From NCBI GenBank assembly GCA_023441055.1, contig JAEZQY010000008.1, positions 400,560 to 464,559 of the forward strand: a DNA stretch of 64,000 nt. The letters run 5' to 3'. Shown piece by piece: positions 28,466 to 38,035 of the stretch (the first letter of the stretch is position 1; each line of letters opens with the position of its first letter). The notes beneath the pieces are model-generated. The model had not been told where the DNA came from. It saw only the letters and a list, made by a program, of their open reading frames with translations, and searched no databases. This stretch comes from Bacillota bacterium (GTDB lineage Bacteria; Bacillota; Bacilli; Paenibacillales; UBA4045). The position numbers and the translations under genes are program-made.

Positions 28466-29290
28466 CTAAGTATGATCGAAAAATTTCGATGGCGATGTTT
28501 TATGCATTCGCTTGAATACTTTGGAGAAGGTGTATGGATCCGCATATCCAAGCTGATAGGCGATTTCTTTAATGGTCAGCTCTCCTGCGGACAGCAGCGC
28601 GCGCGCGCGGTTCATTCTAATTCTTGTGATGTAGTTCTGCGGGGTCAGTCCGATATTCGCTTTGAAGAAGGAGTAGAAGTACTTGGGCGACATGTCGATC
28701 ATCTCAGCCATTCGTTCTGCAGTGATCGATTCCCCCATATGATCCTCAATATATTGCATTACTGGCTTCAGCTTGATCAGCTGCTTCGATTGTGTATCGG
28801 GATGATGCTCCGTCTGTCCCGCCTGTTGACTGATCGCAATTGTCAGCAGGCGAGATAACAGTACGTAACAGCTGCCCTTGAGCAGTAATGAAGCCATCGG
28901 TGCCTTATCCACATACGAATGGAACGCACTCTGGAACATCGGCCCTACCTGCTCCAGCTCCCGAGCCGTAGTCACTCCCATCATTTGATATTCATCAAGC
29001 ACATTAAAGCGCTGACCTAAAGAAAAGTCGAAGTGAAGATAGAGATGACTGCATGGCGCATCTGAGCAATAAGCGGTATATGGGATACCAGGGTTGAAGA
29101 AAACAACGTCACCCTTCCTGGCTGAAACAAGCTTGCCTTGATAATCCAGTGAGACTTCACCTTCCGTGACCAGCCAGACATCATAATCTGGATGAGTCCT
29201 CATCTCAGACCAACCTGCCTCATGATAAGCGGTCCCGCAGTGATTAATGCGGAGCTGCACATACCCCATTAGTTCATCGATTAGATTCAT
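28466..29290 (-). CDS. AraC-family regulator with N-terminal cupin
   Basis: The protein has 274 residues. An N-terminal cupin sugar-binding fold (~20-115; DVWLVTEGEVSLDYQGK, then GDVVFFNPGIPY) is joined to an AraC double HTH (~175-272; ITAERMAEMIDMSPKYFYSF, then IKEIAYQLGYADPYTFSKVF). AGGGGG lies ~9 bases before the ATG. It is divergent from the isomerase/epimerase gene across 130 bp and upstream of the kinase. It probably controls that promoter region in response to a cytoplasmic sugar. The ligand is unknown. Confidence 0.9.
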   Translation of the reverse strand: MNLIDELMGYVQLRINHCGTAYHEAGWSEMRTHPDYDVWLVTEGEVSLDYQGKLVSARKGDVVFFNPGIPYTAYCSDAPCSHLYLHFDFSLGQRFNVLDEYQMMGVTTARELEQVGPMFQSAFHSYVDKAPMASLLLKGSCYVLLSRLLTIAISQQAGQTEHHPDTQSKQLIKLKPVMQYIEDHMGESITAERMAEMIDMSPKYFYSFFKANIGLTPQNYITRIRMNRARALLSAGELTIKEIAYQLGYADPYTFSKVFKRMHKTSPSKFFDHT

Positions 29291-29420
29291 ACGTCTGTCC
29301 CCCTATCTGACTCACAACCATCAAACGATACCTCTGACCATTTTATTTGATATGCGGGATTCGTACAATTGGATCGAGTTCATCAATGAATGCTATAACA
29401 AACTATGGAGGGATCCTACT

Positions 29421-30185
29421 ATGAATCAATTCGGATGGTGCAGCGGCATTGAGCAGGCGAGCCTATTTGCTGAGCATGGATTTGATTACATCGAATGCGC
29501 ATTGACATCGCTGCAGTTGGAGGACGAACAAGCTCATGCCGAGAAGCTCCAACAATTTCAAGATGCTCCGCTGCAAGTTAGAGCAACTAATATTTTCGTA
29601 CCCAAAGGTATATCAGTTGTCGGTCCGCATGTGGATGAAGCGCGTATCCAACGGTATGTATACAAAGCCGGCGCAGCTCTTAGTGCGCTCGGTGTCAAGG
29701 TTGCCGTATTCGGAAGTGGGAATTCGCGCATGATCCCAGAGGGCTGGGATCATCAGCAGGCTGAAGCTCAGATGCTGCATATGCTAGGGACGATTTCGCA
29801 GGAATGGTCTGGCAACGGCGTCACCTTAGCCATTGAACCGCTGAATCGCAAGGAATGTAATTTCATTAACAGCGTTGCCGAGGCCGCAGCGCTGGCCGAG
29901 CAGATCAACACTCCCAATGTGAAGGTATTGGCTGATTTCTATCATATGGACGAAGAGAATGAGCCGCTGGACACGATTATCGAGCATCGCGATTGGATTG
30001 CGCATATCCATCTTGCCGATACAGGGAGATTCGCGCCAGGAACAGGAAGCTACCCGTATGAGCGATTTGCCGCGATTCTTAAAGAGATTCACTACACGGG
30101 TATGCTGTCAGCTGAGTGCACCTTGCAGGGCACAGACAATGAGCTTGCTGACAGCTTAACCTTCATGCGTTCCACATTTGGATGA
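29421..30185 (+). CDS. Sugar phosphate isomerase/epimerase-like TIM barrel
   Basis: The protein has 254 residues from the ATG at 29421, chosen because GGAGGGA lies just before it; the longer frame runs through the divergent regulator start. The fold is the xylose-isomerase-like TIM barrel (AP_endonuc_2 family), with metal-ligand-type residues in TLAIEPLNR (Glu), VLADFYHM (Asp/His), IAHIHLADTGR (His/Asp) and LSAECTLQG (Glu). Relatives interconvert keto-sugars, inosose or hydroxypyruvate; no specific reaction can be assigned. It is cytoplasmic. It is divergently placed from the AraC gene, a usual regulator-target arrangement. No clear terminator follows it. Confidence 0.82.
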   Translation: MNQFGWCSGIEQASLFAEHGFDYIECALTSLQLEDEQAHAEKLQQFQDAPLQVRATNIFVPKGISVVGPHVDEARIQRYVYKAGAALSALGVKVAVFGSGNSRMIPEGWDHQQAEAQMLHMLGTISQEWSGNGVTLAIEPLNRKECNFINSVAEAAALAEQINTPNVKVLADFYHMDEENEPLDTIIEHRDWIAHIHLADTGRFAPGTGSYPYERFAAILKEIHYTGMLSAECTLQGTDNELADSLTFMRSTFG

Positions 30186-30454
30186 AGATCAACGTCGATT
30201 CATGGTGTATACCGAAATCAGTATATCTAATAAATAACAATATGCAAGATTATAGTGAACATTTCGATATTTTACTAGAATTGATCACAAAAAAATAGAT
30301 ATACATCATGGAATGCGACAACTTATTAAATTACACTATAAAATGTAAGCGATTTCATGTAATTAAATGGGGGGTGGACGTCTTAATCTCTTCTAACGCT
30401 GTTAGGTTGTAGTGAACGGTGTCGTAATTTCAAATGATGAATGGAGGTTTGTTG
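30186..30454 (+). promoter_or_regulatory. AT-rich GH9 upstream region with promoter
   Basis: This 269-bp intergenic stretch holds no gene. A candidate promoter is GCGACA (30315-30320), a 16-bp spacer and TATAAA (30337-30342). The cre site listed separately begins at the next base. The 5' leader is about 105 bases long. Confidence 0.5.
30343..30357 (+). promoter_or_regulatory. Perfect CcpA cre site over the GH9 transcription start
   Basis: ATGTAAGCGATTTCA matches every fixed position of the cre consensus WTGNAANCGNWNNCW. It abuts the TATAAA box, so it would span about -6 to +9, a position where CcpA blocks transcription. Carbon catabolite repression of the GH9 gene is expected. Confidence 0.75.
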
Positions 30455-33400
30455 ATGTTGTTAACAACTGAATGGAAGAAGCGGGCGAAGAAAGCTTTTA
30501 TGCTTAGCCTTGGTTTCATGCTGGTCATGCAAGTGCTGCTTATCGCGCCAAGTCCCGCTTCTGCTGCTGTAACGCCACTGCCGAGTCCGAGTAACCCCAT
30601 TAATTACGAAGACTTCAACGGCGGAGGCGTATTCACTCAGAACTGGATGAACTGGTGGAACCAGGACGGCGGAACCGGAACGTACTCGAGGACGACAGAC
30701 GGAGCTCGCACAGTGGGTCTGTTCGCCCAAACTCCGGCTTCTAGCGCGTCTTGGGCGAAATTCCAACCCTGGAACGAAACGATTGATGTGCGCGGTTACA
30801 AGTATTTTAACTTCTCACTGAAAAACCCGGGATATCCGGATTCCAGAGTCCGCGTCATTATCAATGACGGCACTAGAAGCTTCAACGTACTGGGCGGCTG
30901 GGCAGAAGTACCGACAACTTGGACTGATTATAAGATCGACATGGACTCCTTCAGTAATGTCATTGATAAGCGGAAGGCGCGCCTGGAAGTCTGGACTAGA
31001 CAGATGGGCGGCACGTATGGTGAGACACTCATTGATGATATGTTCTTCTCCAATGACAGCACAGGCACTGCACCAACTCTAACATCAACTAGTATGACAG
31101 CCAACACATCAGGAACCTTCAACCAGAACACCAACTTTACTTTCAAGACAACCTACACAGATCTGGATAACGAGCCGCCATTCGCGATGCAGGTCATCAT
31201 TGACGATACAGCATACGATATGACTCCGATGGATCATGGGGACAACACCTACACGGACGGCAAAGACTACATTTATATTACGAAGCTGCCTGCAGGCAAT
31301 CACTCTTATTACTTCCGGACGACAGATACGACTTCAAGTGAGGTAGCGACTGCTGTTCAGTCCGGACCGAATGTCAGTTACTCCTCGCAAGTCATTGATG
31401 TACTCGTCAGCCAAGCCGGCTACAGTGCCAATGATTATAAGAACGCCAAGGTGACAACAACAGAGCCGCTTGTTGACTTGAGCTTCGATGTATTTAACGG
31501 AACCTCCGTCGTGCATGCTGGTAATATGACGTATGAAGGCTATTTCTGGGACAAGCATGTATACACGATAGACTTTTCTACAGTCACAGCAACGGGCACC
31601 AACTATACTGTTCGCACGAATAGCATCGCCTCCTATCCGTTCTCGATTCTAACGAATATATGGAATGAGTATAAGGATGAGATGACGGCCTTCTATCGCT
31701 TGCTGCGCGCCGGTGTTGCTACTTCGGACGCTTACCCAGATGGATACAGCAGCATTGCACCGTCTGCCAAGCTGTTTCATGAAGCTGGACATCTAGATGA
31801 TGCCAAATCCGAGGACGGCACGATACACTACGATTTGGTCGGCGGCTGGTATGATGCCGGTGACTACGGACAATACGGCGGTAACCAATGGGTCGGCACC
31901 CAGATTGCGCTCGCCTACATCCGTTATGCCGACAAACCTAGCGTGAAGTATGACAATGATAATAACGGCATTCCTGACCTGGTCGACGAGGCGATCTTCG
32001 GGAGCGAATATCTGATTAAATTCGCCAATCAATTAGGCGGAGCTATGTATAATCTGAAGAATAACTCATCCTTTAGTCATCCGCATAAATCGACCGACAA
32101 TATTCCGAATACGAGTGATGATCGGAAGCTTCAAGACTATGGTGTTGGGGGATCCGCTAAGTCTGCGGCTACACTGGCAGCAACAGCGCGCGCCATCTAT
32201 ACAGCAATTGCTGAGGGCGATATCGATCCTGCCGATATTGCTGCGCTTACAGCGTTCGCTGAAGAGTGTGAGGATGCAGCACTCGTCTTCTATAACTACG
32301 TGCTCAACCATCTGGATGATCCTCACGGTTCTTACTCGACCAGAGGCGGCATCTCCAATGCATTACTGATCGCCGAGGTAGAGCTATATCTGTTAACAAA
32401 CGATACGGACTACCTGGACGAAGCGACAGACAAGGTGAATGCACTTACATTCGCAGACCTGTACGCAACGAATTACTGGGATATGCGTCCAATGGCCATG
32501 GCTGAATTATATCCACATGCCGATCCAACCACTCAGGCACATATACAGGATTTGTTGAAGCAGCAGGTCGATTACTTCCTTTCTTCAACCGATGATACGC
32601 CTTACGGCGTGCTGAATCAGTTCAAGAACTTCGGCGTGAATGAGCCGCACGCTTCCTATCTAGGCGATTTGCTGAGATACTATGAATTGTTCGAGGATCC
32701 TGCCGCACTGCGTGCCGTACTCAAGGGCATGTACTGGATCTTCGGGGAGAATCCATGGAATATCAGCTGGGTATCGGGCATTGGCGCGGACTTCGTCGAC
32801 TTCCTGCATACACGTTTCGACGAAGTGGCCAATTCAGCATCTGCAACCGGCATTGTAATGCCAGGAGCTATGGTCAGCGGTCCTAACACGAAGGATACTC
32901 GAAATCGCATCAGCGTCAGCCCATGGTACGAAGATCGTTCCCTCTATGAGGACGATACGAATCAATGGCGCTACAATGAGTTCAGCATCAGTATCCAAGT
33001 CGGACTGCTGTACACAATTATGGGACTTAGTACAATGGACAACGCAGACTCGTCAGGCGGGACTTATCCGGTAAAACTGCCGATCCTGTCACCGGTTATC
33101 GGTGATAATGTGCGCGGTGAAGTGACCATCTTTGCCAAGCCGGAATCCGCTTTGAGCGCTGTTGAACGCGTGTCTGGCAGCAGCTTCATTCCAATGACAT
33201 CAACGGGCGGCGTTTATACAACCGCAGTCGATGAGAGCGCATCTGCAGGCTATTCTACGAAACGTGTTGATGTACGAGGGACTGACTCCTTAGGCAATCA
33301 CACAATCAGTTCTACGCAATATATGGTTGCTCCACCACTGCCGGATCCTTCCTCTCCGCTGATCTATGACGATATGGGCGGCGGCGGACTATGGGGCTCC

Positions 33401-34675
33401 TCCGGCGGGAATAACCAGTGGGTGAACTGGTATTCACAGAACGGCGGTGAAGCGACGTTCGCGAAGACTACGGAGGACGGTCGAACGGTCGGGAAGTTTA
33501 CCCAGGATCCGTCATCTACCGATTCCAGAGCCCGGTTCCAAGCATGGCATGATACATTCGATGCTTCAGGCTATCAATACTTGAACTTCACCGTGAAGAA
33601 CCCGAACCATCCGGATTTACGGATGCGGATCGAGCTGACAGACGGCAGCCGAACGCATAATCTGACCGGCGGATTCGTCAGCGTGCCGTCCACCTGGACC
33701 GATCTGAAATTCGACCTGGATGCACTGCCGAATCCGGTGAACAAGGATCGGGCTAGAATCTACATCTGGCTTAGCCAGAGTACAGCCGAATACGGTGAGA
33801 TGTTCATTGATGAAATCAAGGCAACGAATGACGCCAGCGGAAGCGCACCGACGCTTACAGCTGGAACCGTAGATGTCAACAGCGGCGGTACGGATACCGA
33901 TTTCACCTTCACTGTTACTTACACGGACAGTGACAATCAACCTCCGTTCGCGGTCGAATTGATTACAGACGGTGTCATCCATAAGATGATTGAAGTAGAT
34001 GTGAACGATACGACTTATACAGATGGCAAGGATTATGAATACACAACGAAGCTGTCTCTCGGCGTTCATTCCTACTACTTCCATACGACCGATACGAAAA
34101 CTGATGCGGTCAGTACGGCAGTTCAAGTCGGGCCAATTGTCTCCGACAACAGCCTGTTATTCTCAGATGACTTCAATGACGGCAATGCCAATGGCTGGTC
34201 AACAACTAGCGGGACCTGGTCCGTAGTAGGCGGAGAATACAACGGACAAGCTTCGAGCGGCAACAGCTATGCGATTGCAGGCGACTCCGGATGGACGGAT
34301 TATACATTGGAAGCGAAGGTTAATGTAACGAACAATTCAGGCGGCAACAAGGACGCCGGGTTAGTATTCAGGTATACGGATGAAGACAATCATTACGTCC
34401 TGTACTTGAAGAATAACGACCGATCCGGCCGTAAGATGGAGCTGGTCAAGGTGGTAGGCGGTGTTAAGACAACACTGGACCACGCTAGTCCGAGCGTTGC
34501 TGCGGATACGTTCTACACCTACAAGATTGTTGCTAACGGTTCATCGATTGATGTGTATCAAGACAATGTGCTTATTCTGAGCGCCACGGATAGTGCACAC
34601 AGCAGCGGCAAGATTGGAGCGAGGACATACGCGAATACGAAAGCCATCTATGATGATTTCAGCGTTACGAATTAA
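30455..34675 (+). CDS. Secreted multidomain GH9 enzyme (candidate endoxanthanase/endoglucanase)
   Basis: The protein has 1406 residues from the ATG at 30455, 6 bases after ATGGAGGT; the ATG at 30434 lies before that site. The signal peptide is cut after SASA. In order: a beta-sandwich binding module (~40-200), an Ig-like domain (~205-310), the CelD-type Ig domain of GH9 (~312-400) and the GH9 catalytic domain (~403-865) with DLVGGWYDAGDYGQYGG and a C-terminal signature YED....WRYNEFSIS holding the acid Glu. An Ig-like linker, a second copy of the binding+Ig pair (~955-1230) and a C-terminal LamG-like lectin domain (~1235-1406) follow. Size, architecture and the facing PL8 gene recall Paenibacillus GH9 xanthanases. 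Ordinary cellulase activity remains possible. Confidence 0.88.
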   Translation: MLLTTEWKKRAKKAFMLSLGFMLVMQVLLIAPSPASAAVTPLPSPSNPINYEDFNGGGVFTQNWMNWWNQDGGTGTYSRTTDGARTVGLFAQTPASSASWAKFQPWNETIDVRGYKYFNFSLKNPGYPDSRVRVIINDGTRSFNVLGGWAEVPTTWTDYKIDMDSFSNVIDKRKARLEVWTRQMGGTYGETLIDDMFFSNDSTGTAPTLTSTSMTANTSGTFNQNTNFTFKTTYTDLDNEPPFAMQVIIDDTAYDMTPMDHGDNTYTDGKDYIYITKLPAGNHSYYFRTTDTTSSEVATAVQSGPNVSYSSQVIDVLVSQAGYSANDYKNAKVTTTEPLVDLSFDVFNGTSVVHAGNMTYEGYFWDKHVYTIDFSTVTATGTNYTVRTNSIASYPFSILTNIWNEYKDEMTAFYRLLRAGVATSDAYPDGYSSIAPSAKLFHEAGHLDDAKSEDGTIHYDLVGGWYDAGDYGQYGGNQWVGTQIALAYIRYADKPSVKYDNDNNGIPDLVDEAIFGSEYLIKFANQLGGAMYNLKNNSSFSHPHKSTDNIPNTSDDRKLQDYGVGGSAKSAATLAATARAIYTAIAEGDIDPADIAALTAFAEECEDAALVFYNYVLNHLDDPHGSYSTRGGISNALLIAEVELYLLTNDTDYLDEATDKVNALTFADLYATNYWDMRPMAMAELYPHADPTTQAHIQDLLKQQVDYFLSSTDDTPYGVLNQFKNFGVNEPHASYLGDLLRYYELFEDPAALRAVLKGMYWIFGENPWNISWVSGIGADFVDFLHTRFDEVANSASATGIVMPGAMVSGPNTKDTRNRISVSPWYEDRSLYEDDTNQWRYNEFSISIQVGLLYTIMGLSTMDNADSSGGTYPVKLPILSPVIGDNVRGEVTIFAKPESALSAVERVSGSSFIPMTSTGGVYTTAVDESASAGYSTKRVDVRGTDSLGNHTISSTQYMVAPPLPDPSSPLIYDDMGGGGLWGSSGGNNQWVNWYSQNGGEATFAKTTEDGRTVGKFTQDPSSTDSRARFQAWHDTFDASGYQYLNFTVKNPNHPDLRMRIELTDGSRTHNLTGGFVSVPSTWTDLKFDLDALPNPVNKDRARIYIWLSQSTAEYGEMFIDEIKATNDASGSAPTLTAGTVDVNSGGTDTDFTFTVTYTDSDNQPPFAVELITDGVIHKMIEVDVNDTTYTDGKDYEYTTKLSLGVHSYYFHTTDTKTDAVSTAVQVGPIVSDNSLLFSDDFNDGNANGWSTTSGTWSVVGGEYNGQASSGNSYAIAGDSGWTDYTLEAKVNVTNNSGGNKDAGLVFRYTDEDNHYVLYLKNNDRSGRKMELVKVVGGVKTTLDHASPSVAADTFYTYKIVANGSSIDVYQDNVLILSATDSAHSSGKIGARTYANTKAIYDDFSVTN

Positions 34676-34705
34676 TCCCCTCGCTAGTCTTAGTTAGAAA
34701 AAAGT

Positions 34706-34732
34706 CGAGCCAGGACGTTATGTCCTGGCTCG
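34706..34732 (-). terminator. Terminator between convergent GH9 and PL8 genes
   Basis: A perfect 11-bp stem CGAGCCAGGAC/GTCCTGGCTCG has a 5-base loop, followed on the minus strand by ACTTTTTT. It is best suited to the PL8 gene and may also stop GH9 transcripts. Confidence 0.9.
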
Positions 34733-34752
34733 ATCCTGTTCATTCCATCCAC

Positions 34753-37700
34753 TTACTCTGGTACTAGTTCAATATAATCGAATGCCAGGTTATAACCTGA
34801 GCCTGTGGTTCCGGTGACAATAAATTTGAACACTTTATTACCCGAGTTTGTGAAGTTCACTAGCCCAAGGTCAGAGGTTACATAGCTCTCAGAAGCTGCA
34901 TATTGATTCTGAGCAGCACCTTGATTCACACCATCGATTTCGAGCTGATACATCCCGCGGTCAGTGTAATTTTTGCTTCTGACCATGACCCGATAGGTGC
35001 CCGGGGCAGCCACATTCATCGTATAGGCAATATAGTCGCTAACCGCATTAGCTGCCAGCTTGGTGAATTTGCCACCTGATGCGGGGCTATCATTGTGTAT
35101 GTGGCTCGTATCGCCGCTAAAATTCGCTATAACAGCTAGTTCAGCCTCATGCCTTGCCGTAATTGGTGCATCGCCGATTCGCTCCAGAATGATCGAATCC
35201 AGCGGAATCACATAGCTTGAGCTTGAAGCATGCTTCCCTGTTACGGTGAATCGGAATGACTTCATTCCACCCGCGGCGAAGGATAACGTCCCAACAGGCG
35301 TGGTTACGAATGAGGCTGAACCGGATTTATAGAAGTCAATCGGTTCTCCGACATTCGCACCCTGCACCGACAGCTGCGTGATGCCCCGATCATTGGCGTT
35401 CTTGCCTCGCACAGATACGAGATACGTCCCGGCCGTCGATACGCTCAGCGAATGCTCGATATAATCGTTAACCGCATTCGCATTATACTTCCTCCACTTA
35501 CCGCCGCTAGCTGCTGAATCAGTCGTATACACGTCCGATGTATCACCAGAGGAGGTGAACGGCAAGTCTTCAACCTCGTATGTCTCGATCGGCGAGCCCC
35601 CGCCGCATGAACCGCTCTTCTTGAACGTAACCAGATGCGATTTCCCCTTGGCCCCATTCACATTCACTGCAAATTGTATGCTAGGGCTGAGCTGCTGAAT
35701 AGTAATCGTCGGGTCGCTCTCAAGTGCGCAACCAGCAGCTTGCGCGATTGTGATCTGAATGCTTCCTGTATTGGCCTGTGTCGGATCCGCAACAGACACC
35801 GCCAACTCACTGCTTGTTTCCTTGACCACCACAGCTGCAATTTCATCACTGGTAATGCCGGCAACCGTCTTCGGGGCATTGTTCCAGTATTGAATCGCCT
35901 TGATGCCCAGCGTCGTCTCTTCTACTCCTTGTGCATCACTGGAGTTCTCAAGCACAATGAATTCGGGGTTACTCGAATAGCTGCCGACTTGAGCGGATGT
36001 CATATTCGGAAGCAATGCATACGCATAACTCGCCGAGGTGGGATCCATGCCATGATCGAACCACATATTCAAGTAGTTTCTTGTATGGAGCGTCGGATCT
36101 CCGAATGTTCCATACGTATTCAGGTCGCTCCACTTCCCGGTTCTAGCTTCTCTTATCACCTGTAACGATGATGAAACTGGGAAGTAGTAGCCAATGCCCG
36201 CGCCGCTGACATTACCAGCCAGATGCGCCCAATTCACATTGCTCATCGACTCGCTCCAACCAAGCGCTGTAGACTTAGCCGTACCATTAACCGTAAATGT
36301 GTTATTACCTGCACTGCTCAGCTTGCGGTTCTCTACAATCGATTCAGCGATCATGCCGCCGGAAGCCGAGATACCCGCTCCGAGCGCGACGATCTCATTA
36401 TCGAACATGAACCATGCTTTCTTCGCATCAAGCGTCTGTCCATATGGCTGCAGCCTCATTCCTACTACACCATATTGCCCTAGAGAAGCTCCGCCTACCG
36501 CATTGCTGCTGTTCTGCTTGCCCGCAGTCACGGTTCCGTTCTGCAGCACAGTCGTTCCCGCTAGACGCTTCACATCCACAGTTGGCCAGAAGTCATCGCT
36601 ATACTGCGCATGATCTGCGTTATAGAGATAAGTCATGCCGTCAGAAGTATGCCAGCCCTTCTTGTTCTCGGAATTGATCGCCTCATAATTGCCTGTACGC
36701 GTGGAGTGCATAGCCAGTCCAAGTGAGAACCCCGGCCGATGGTGAACGGCTCGATCCATGCGATGGAACTGCTTATGGGCTATTAGCTCTCCACGCGGCG
36801 TTATGTTGATGTCATTAATAAGCTGCTTGCCCAGCACAATCATATTAATGGTAGCATCATCGTAATAACTGCTATACGTATCCTCCGCCATCCACCTCTT
36901 TACCATCGCCTTGATCCGCTCTGCATCCGCGACAGGGGCGAATTGCGCGATACGGATTAACGCCTGCATCACATAGTGCCCTGTGGCATGGTCCTGGAAT
37001 GCATTCCGCGAGATCTCCCTGCCTCGTGTCATATCCATCATCGCCCCTTCATACATGAATGGCTCGAAGCTATCGTAAACCCAATTGTACACATTTTCCT
37101 TATTCGGATTCGTGACTGTCCAGGTCGACCCTTCAAGCACATAGATGACATTGGCAATATCAGAGATCAGATTCTTCCCGTATCCGCCCGCATAGGAGAA
37201 GATCGAGTGCTGAATGAACGAACCATCCAGATAGAAGCCGTCACCGCTCGTACTATAATTGAACACATTACTCAACCCGTCCCTTGCTGCTGCAAGTAAA
37301 TCACTATCCTTCGATAGAATACCGCGCAGCAGCACGACCGTCACCTTCCATACCCGGTTCGCGCCAGTCATCTCGACAACGGGGGAGTACCGCTCGACGG
37401 CTCCCATGTAATTGTCAATTTGGGCTGAGGTGAAGTCGTCGTACATCATAACCACAATATCTTGTATAGCTAGCGGTGAACCGATCTCCCAGTCCCACCA
37501 ATTACCGGAGGTCGAGGAAGTCAGATTATAGCGATTCGCATACATCCAATCCATCGCATCTACAATATCGTCCCGCAATTGTGTGTTGCCCTCCAGCACA
37601 GAACCCTTTACCGCATAGCCCAGCGCCATCTCCCTCAGCCTGCGGTACGTTTGTTTCACATGCTCTGAACTGGTGCCGAGATTGCTCCACAGCCGTGTGC

Positions 37701-37947
37701 GTGTCGGCGATGTGTCCATCGTATCCCAGTACCCTTGAGCGATCGTCTCGATCGCATTGATCTTGGCAGCTATGTCCGGGTCCGCTGCATTATAGCTGCT
37801 CCCGCCTGTTACGATCTCCCCCCACTTGTCCCTAAGCGTGTCATACTCATCTAATGCAAGCGCTCTCTCAGGTGAGGAAATGAAAACTAAACTCGCCACC
37901 ATACACATGACTAACAAGAATGCGATATTTCGTCTAAGGACCTTCAT
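34753..37947 (-). CDS. Secreted PL8 polysaccharide lyase (xanthan/hyaluronate-lyase family)
   Basis: The protein has 1064 residues from the ATG at 37947, 6 bases after GGAGGG. A signal peptide ends near residue 32. The alpha/alpha toroid domain carries the whole PL8 active site: the aromatic patch GNWWDWEIGSP (~149-158), Asn in MTGANRVW (~197), His in DGSFIQHS (~247), Tyr in AGGYGKN (~256) and Arg in MTRGREISR (~308-313). The PL8 beta-sandwich domains (~390-780) follow, then two CBM35/CBM6-like galactose-binding domains (~795-925 and ~930-1064) related to each other. The reaction is beta-elimination at a uronic acid. Xanthan lyases (removing pyruvylated mannose), hyaluronate and chondroitin lyases share the fold. 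The GH9 neighbour favours xanthan. Confidence 0.9.
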   Translation of the reverse strand: MKVLRRNIAFLLVMCMVASLVFISSPERALALDEYDTLRDKWGEIVTGGSSYNAADPDIAAKINAIETIAQGYWDTMDTSPTRTRLWSNLGTSSEHVKQTYRRLREMALGYAVKGSVLEGNTQLRDDIVDAMDWMYANRYNLTSSTSGNWWDWEIGSPLAIQDIVVMMYDDFTSAQIDNYMGAVERYSPVVEMTGANRVWKVTVVLLRGILSKDSDLLAAARDGLSNVFNYSTSGDGFYLDGSFIQHSIFSYAGGYGKNLISDIANVIYVLEGSTWTVTNPNKENVYNWVYDSFEPFMYEGAMMDMTRGREISRNAFQDHATGHYVMQALIRIAQFAPVADAERIKAMVKRWMAEDTYSSYYDDATINMIVLGKQLINDINITPRGELIAHKQFHRMDRAVHHRPGFSLGLAMHSTRTGNYEAINSENKKGWHTSDGMTYLYNADHAQYSDDFWPTVDVKRLAGTTVLQNGTVTAGKQNSSNAVGGASLGQYGVVGMRLQPYGQTLDAKKAWFMFDNEIVALGAGISASGGMIAESIVENRKLSSAGNNTFTVNGTAKSTALGWSESMSNVNWAHLAGNVSGAGIGYYFPVSSSLQVIREARTGKWSDLNTYGTFGDPTLHTRNYLNMWFDHGMDPTSASYAYALLPNMTSAQVGSYSSNPEFIVLENSSDAQGVEETTLGIKAIQYWNNAPKTVAGITSDEIAAVVVKETSSELAVSVADPTQANTGSIQITIAQAAGCALESDPTITIQQLSPSIQFAVNVNGAKGKSHLVTFKKSGSCGGGSPIETYEVEDLPFTSSGDTSDVYTTDSAASGGKWRKYNANAVNDYIEHSLSVSTAGTYLVSVRGKNANDRGITQLSVQGANVGEPIDFYKSGSASFVTTPVGTLSFAAGGMKSFRFTVTGKHASSSSYVIPLDSIILERIGDAPITARHEAELAVIANFSGDTSHIHNDSPASGGKFTKLAANAVSDYIAYTMNVAAPGTYRVMVRSKNYTDRGMYQLEIDGVNQGAAQNQYAASESYVTSDLGLVNFTNSGNKVFKFIVTGTTGSGYNLAFDYIELVPE

Positions 37948-37997
37948 CAAATTCCCTCCAATTCAATAGTTGAATCATGTCTAAAACTCAAAAGGAA

Positions 37998-38022
37998 AGG
38001 GGCGCCAATTGCATGCGCCCCT
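37998..38022 (-). terminator. Terminator of the third transporter operon
   Basis: On the minus strand AGGGGCGC pairs with GCGCCCCT across a 9-base loop and is followed by TTCCTTTTGAG. It separates the binding-protein gene from the PL8 gene, so the lyase is probably transcribed from its own promoter. Confidence 0.85.
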
Positions 38023-38035
38023 CCTATTTTATGCT

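Noticed and set aside
30455..34675. Annotating the GH9 enzyme simply as a cellulase
   Set aside because: The family alone would allow it, but the PL8 neighbour and the multi-module architecture make xanthanase at least as likely, so the substrate was left open.
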